Below, one piece after another: positions 5,797 through 8,588 of a stretch of DNA of 8,588 nucleotides. The stretch lies in assembly GCA_002352485.1 (NCBI GenBank), contig DEIM01000186.1:1-8588 (forward strand), in the 5' to 3' direction. This DNA is from Candidatus Dadabacteria bacterium UBA2774. Its GTDB lineage: Bacteria; Desulfobacterota_D; UBA1144; Nemesobacterales; UBA2774. How positions within the stretch are numbered: position 1 is the stretch's first letter; every line of letters starts with the position of its first letter. Under the pieces are notes generated by a model. It worked only from the letters and a program-made list of their open reading frames with translations, had not been told where the DNA came from and ran no database searches. The position numbers and the translations under genes are program-made.

Positions 5797-6516
5797 TTAT
5801 CTCATGCTGTGCGAATTATGCGAATTGTGATTCGAATGCCCGGAAGGCAGGGTATGGACAACAACGTTTGCCAGGCCTACGAGTATGAGTACGATCCCGG
5901 CTGCCATTGTGAGCTTACGGGAGCCTCTGCCCACGGTTTTTTTGTAGACGAAGGGAAGGGCTGAAAGTATAGGTACAGTGCCGAGCCAGAATACAAATAA
6001 TATCCCCGCTCCGTAGAGAGGATTCTTGGTGGCAACCGCTCCTATAACGAATATATATACCCATCCGCACGGTAGAAATCCGTTTACTATTCCGATGCTC
6101 AAAGATCCAAGGATTTTTCCTTGTGCAAAAGACCACCGAGCTGGTTTTGATAAGAGCGCTGTTATTAAGCGCGAAGGAATTATATCAAGAGGTTTCCCTC
6201 TAATTAGCCTGTAGCCTGTGTATATAAAGAAAGCGGATATAAGAATCACTGAGACAGTTGTAACTATGCCGTAATTATTAGATAAAAACGCTTCACCAAG
6301 CAGACCCGCCAGTGCTCCCAACGCAAGATAGCTTAAAAGCCGCCCAAAGTGGTAGAGGCTCATATGGCCGCCGGAGTTATTTACCGTTATTGCTATCGGG
6401 CCGCACATAGAGGCGCAGTGGGTGCTCCCTAGTATGCTTGCTACGAATACCCCCAGAGGTATTGATAAGTAAGGCCAATCTCTTAATAGAGCGTCAAATG
6501 GACTTAGGTCCGACAA
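5797..6516 (-). CDS. TauE/SafE-like (COG2836-type) membrane protein, probable copper-handling factor of the cbb3 oxidase operon
   Basis: This 239-residue membrane protein has about six helices (near 17-40, 55-75, 82-104, 135-160, 166-190 and 202-221). Helix 1 holds H33-C-A-S-M37-C38-GP and the fourth holds GFLPC150GWVY. Both are hallmarks of the TauE/SafE-like group often found beside cco genes and related to DsbD/CcdA-type transmembrane proteins. The Cys, Met and His residues in the membrane suggest Cu(I) transfer or thiol redox work in oxidase assembly. The substrate is not shown by sequence. The C terminus is a His-rich tail, GHSNHNSHNSHSMR (226-239), encoded in part by a 9-nt direct repeat (5811-5829). 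The start is TTG, chosen because GAGGAGG lies 9 nt upstream and no ATG is available before helix 1. It overlaps the ccoG end by 23 nt. Annotation as a sulfite exporter would be misleading. Confidence 0.85.
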   Translation of the reverse strand: MSDLSPFDALLRDWPYLSIPLGVFVASILGSTHCASMCGPIAITVNNSGGHMSLYHFGRLLSYLALGALAGLLGEAFLSNNYGIVTTVSVILISAFFIYTGYRLIRGKPLDIIPSRLITALLSKPARWSFAQGKILGSLSIGIVNGFLPCGWVYIFVIGAVATKNPLYGAGILFVFWLGTVPILSALPFVYKKTVGRGSRKLTMAAGIVLILVGLANVVVHTLPSGHSNHNSHNSHSMR

Positions 6517-7921
6517 GCTTTACGTCCTCCTCGATAAGAATTTCATTGTCTTTCAGATTGATAAAATCAACCGTAATATTTTTCATCCCCTCACTGCCCA
6601 TGATCTCTTTAGGGAATTTCACGAAGAAGTGAAGAGTGACATTCTTACCCGCTTCAAGCTCAACCGTTTTGTTCTGTGAGATAATCTCCACATTTTTCGC
6701 CAGCCAGTCGGCGGGAAGTGCTACCCTGAGTTTCAAATCGTCAAATGACTGGTTCTTCATATGCATTTTGAAGTGATTTATGACATCTTCCCCTTCGTCC
6801 CCGTTACTTACAACCTGATAGGGATTGTCCTTGGCCCTTAGCACTGTCACAACTATATCTTCTCTCTTGGAGACAGAGAATAAGAGCGCGCCTACAACAG
6901 CGACTAGGAGAACCGAGTATATGGCCACCCTTGGTCTGAGCCACTTGGTAGCTATTCCTTTTAGACTGCTGCCCGTTGCGTATCTGATGAGCCCTTTGGG
7001 TTCATCAATCTTCTGCATTACTTCATCGCAGATGTCTATACATGCAGTGCAGCCGATACATTCAAGCTGTAGTCCTCGTCTTATATCAATACCTGTGGGG
7101 CAAACATCTATGCATTTGTAGCAGTTAATGCAGTCGCCTTCTTTTTGTCCTTTTCCTGCTGAACCCCTTCTAGGCTCGCCCCTTACCGGGTCGTACGATA
7201 CAGTGAGCGAGTCATCGTCCATGAGTACTGACTGGAAGCGGCCGTAAGGGCACATGATAATACAGAACTGCTCTCTGAACCACCCGAAATCAAACAGAAT
7301 GACGGCTGTAGTAAATGCCATCACGACGAATATGGTCCAGTTCTCACCCGGATTATGCTGAGTCATCTCGACCAGTCTGTCGGCCCCTACGAAATAGGCG
7401 AGGAAGCTGTGAGCGATGACGAGGCTGACTATTACAAATAGTGACCAGAGAAAGGAGAGTTTAACGAATTTTCCTGGATTCCAGGGTGCCTTGGCGAGGT
7501 TTCGCTGCTGAATGTGGCTCCCGATAATCCAGTACTCGAGCCTCCTGAACACACCATCTATGAAAACAGTCTGAGGGCATGCCCAGCCGCACCATACACG
7601 GCCCCACACAGCGGTTATAAAAGCAAGTCCGATGGCGAGAAACGCAAGTAAGAAAAATATAAGCGGGGCATCGTGGGCCCAAAAAGTGAGCCCGAATGTT
7701 GAGAATCTCCTATTTCCTATATCCAGGAGCAGCGCCTGATGGCCGCCGATCTTTATCCAGGGTAGTACCAGGAAAAAGATTATAAGGAATATCTCGACAA
7801 CGGTCCTAGCGTGTCTCCAAAACCCGCTAACAGCGGCCGGGAACACGAACACCCTCCTGCCCGATTCATCCATAGTGGACGGGCGATCTTCGGGTAGGTT
7901 TCTCTGGTCAAGAACCTTCAT
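6494..7921 (-). CDS. ccoG: CcoG (RdxA/FixG family), membrane 4Fe-4S protein for cbb3 oxidase assembly
   Basis: CcoG proteins are polyferredoxin-like membrane proteins needed for cbb3 oxidase maturation, and members have been linked to reduction of Cu(II) to Cu(I). This one has 475 residues, the normal length. Hydrophobic segments lie at about 42-60, 84-108, 156-180, 196-213 and 331-350. The NapH/FixG signature WCGWACPQTVF places C111 and C115, and a second pair is C220/C224 in FCIIMCPYGRFQ. Two 4Fe-4S sites follow: C264-C267-C270-C274 (CINCYKCIDVCP) and C288-C291-C294-C298 (CIGCTACIDICD). After the last helix, residues about 360-475 form the FixG-type immunoglobulin-like domain. Its ATG shares an ATGA with the ccoP stop, and its end overlaps the next gene, so it sits in one coupled operon. 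No cysteine of the cluster motifs is missing. Confidence 0.95.
   Translation of the reverse strand: MKVLDQRNLPEDRPSTMDESGRRVFVFPAAVSGFWRHARTVVEIFLIIFFLVLPWIKIGGHQALLLDIGNRRFSTFGLTFWAHDAPLIFFLLAFLAIGLAFITAVWGRVWCGWACPQTVFIDGVFRRLEYWIIGSHIQQRNLAKAPWNPGKFVKLSFLWSLFVIVSLVIAHSFLAYFVGADRLVEMTQHNPGENWTIFVVMAFTTAVILFDFGWFREQFCIIMCPYGRFQSVLMDDDSLTVSYDPVRGEPRRGSAGKGQKEGDCINCYKCIDVCPTGIDIRRGLQLECIGCTACIDICDEVMQKIDEPKGLIRYATGSSLKGIATKWLRPRVAIYSVLLVAVVGALLFSVSKREDIVVTVLRAKDNPYQVVSNGDEGEDVINHFKMHMKNQSFDDLKLRVALPADWLAKNVEIISQNKTVELEAGKNVTLHFFVKFPKEIMGSEGMKNITVDFINLKDNEILIEEDVKLVGPKSI
6526..6532 (-). promoter_or_regulatory. Ribosome binding site supporting a TTG start
   Basis: Read on the minus strand this is GAGGAGG, 9 nt before TTG (6516-6514). 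It lies within the 3' end of ccoG. It is the only strong site near the start of the TauE/SafE-like gene, so it decides the non-ATG start. The next Met is at residue 37, inside the first helix. Confidence 0.75.
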
Positions 7922-8487
7922 TTACGCTCTACCTGCTCTCCTTGAGGCGGTTTTGCCCCCGGTGGATCTGTACCGTAAAGACTATATATATATACCACAA
8001 CAGCTTCAAGAGTCTCTTCGGGGATCACACCTTCCCATGGGGGCATTCCCTTATCGGGTACTCCGACCCTGGCAGTTTGCAGCATAGAGCTTACCGAACC
8101 GTCGCCGTGTATCCAGTAGGGGTCAGTCATATTGGGTCCGATGAGTCCCTGCGCCTTATCGCCGTGGCAAGCGAGGCACTTGGCCGTGTATTCGGCTTTA
8201 CCCGCCGCGAGTACTTCTTCGTTATCCAGAAGAGCCACAAAGTAATCTTCGGATTTAACCTCCAGGGTTTCTTGAGAGGCTTGTCTTTCCTGCTGAATTA
8301 CGCTCATCTTACTGGCGAGCTCTTCGTCGGACGTGGGTCCGCCGAGGAACGTGTAATAGGCGTAGTAGATGACACCGAATATGACCGTGATATAAAACGT
8401 TGCGAGCCACCAGCCCGGAAGCGGGTTGTCGAGCTCCTGTATTCCGTCGTAATCGTGGCCTTTTATTAATTTATCGTCATCGCTCAT
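7918..8487 (-). CDS. ccoP: CcoP, cbb3 oxidase c-type cytochrome subunit, short mono-haem form
   Basis: CcoP brings electrons to the CcoN catalytic subunit on the periplasmic side. The family N terminus is clear: HDYDGIQELDNPLPGWW (11-27) followed by one membrane helix (about 28-48). After an Ala/Glu-rich linker there is one cytochrome c domain (about 92-172) with C104-LAC-H108 and probable axial Met148 in GMPPW. PNMTDPYWIHGDG (118-130) is typical of CcoP haem domains. At 189 residues with a single CXXCH it is much shorter than the usual di-haem proteobacterial CcoP of about 300 residues. It ends cleanly in a Pro-rich tail after a complete haem domain, so it looks like a natural short form. 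AAGGAGGAG on the minus strand (8504-8496) lies 8 nt before the ATG. It overlaps ccoQ and ccoG by ATGA junctions. Confidence 0.93.
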   Translation of the reverse strand: MSDDDKLIKGHDYDGIQELDNPLPGWWLATFYITVIFGVIYYAYYTFLGGPTSDEELASKMSVIQQERQASQETLEVKSEDYFVALLDNEEVLAAGKAEYTAKCLACHGDKAQGLIGPNMTDPYWIHGDGSVSSMLQTARVGVPDKGMPPWEGVIPEETLEAVVVYIYSLYGTDPPGAKPPQGEQVERK

Positions 8488-8588
8488 GAGTTATTCTCCT
8501 CCTTTATAATATCATCGTCTTCAAGCGGTAAACGTTCCATTTTATCGTAGAGCTTCTTGTTGGCTCCGAAGAGCACCCTGACGACAAC
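8484..8588 (-). CDS. ccoQ: CcoQ-like small cbb3 subunit, 3' end only
   Basis: An open frame enters from the right edge and ends in a TGA that shares an ATGA with the ccoP start. The visible 34 residues begin VVVRVLFGANKKLYD and end with KMERLPLEDDDIIKEENNS. A positively charged stretch after a hydrophobic helix end, then a Tyr/Lys region and L-P-L-E-D-D, is the usual tail of CcoQ (FixQ), the small single-helix subunit between CcoO and CcoP. The ccoP ribosome binding site lies inside its last codons. The start and helix are outside the window, so the call rests on position and this short tail. Confidence 0.75.
   Translation of the reverse strand, partial: VVVRVLFGANKKLYDKMERLPLEDDDIIKEENNS

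Noticed and set aside
5765..5830. Shared bidirectional terminator between the convergent CBS and TauE/SafE-like genes
   Set aside because: Only CGAAT-TGTG-ATTCG forms a short stem, and it lies in the coding region without a T tract on either strand.
7942..8469. 175-codon plus-strand frame opposite ccoP
   Set aside because: It is the antisense shadow of a gene with clear CcoP motifs and shows no domain of its own.

Overview
The window looks like chromosomal DNA of a Gram-negative bacterium that respires both nitrous oxide and low oxygen. Evidence for this is a block of nitrous-oxide-reductase (NosZ) maturation genes, Sec and lipoprotein signal peptides, and the end of a cbb3-type (high-affinity) cytochrome oxidase operon. 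Base composition is moderate by eye and Shine-Dalgarno sites are of the GGAGG type. No sequence here fixes the taxon. The gene order (small exported protein, multi-spanning membrane protein, nosD, nosF, nosY, nosL, with no nosR or nosX in view) fits the 'clade II' or atypical nos clusters better than the classical proteobacterial one. That is an inference, because nosZ itself lies outside the window.

Plus strand, 1-5183. The window opens with a strong intrinsic terminator that ends an unseen upstream gene, possibly nosZ. Next come an unrecognised small exported helical protein (83-451) and an unrecognised membrane protein with a conserved-looking PQYPGGL / LNHYIGM loop (559-1215). The tightly packed nosD-nosF-nosY-nosL set follows (1248-4832), with a 12-nt gap, an 11-nt overlap and an ATGA overlap at its junctions. 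A small cupin with a degenerate metal site (4857-5183) closes the run. NosD, NosF and NosY form an ABC-type complex in the cytoplasmic membrane, and NosL is the outer-leaflet or periplasmic copper(I) chaperone that works with it to build the copper sites of NosZ.

Plus strand, 5184-5778. A 181-nt AT-rich intergenic region carries a near-consensus sigma-54 (-24/-12) promoter, with an 8-bp inverted repeat centred about 90 bp upstream of the predicted start, where an enhancer-binding activator would sit. It drives a stand-alone two-CBS-domain protein (5365-5778).

Minus strand, 5797-8588. A convergent operon reads ccoQ (3' end only), ccoP, ccoG, and a TauE/SafE-like (COG2836-type) membrane protein with a His-rich tail. 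All junctions overlap. CcoP has only one CXXCH haem site. CcoG is the membrane ferredoxin-like assembly factor linked to copper reduction, and the TauE/SafE-like protein probably handles copper or thiol chemistry for oxidase assembly. The window therefore brings together the accessory genes of two copper- and haem-dependent terminal reductases used under oxygen limitation, with a sigma-54-controlled nucleotide-sensor-type protein between them.
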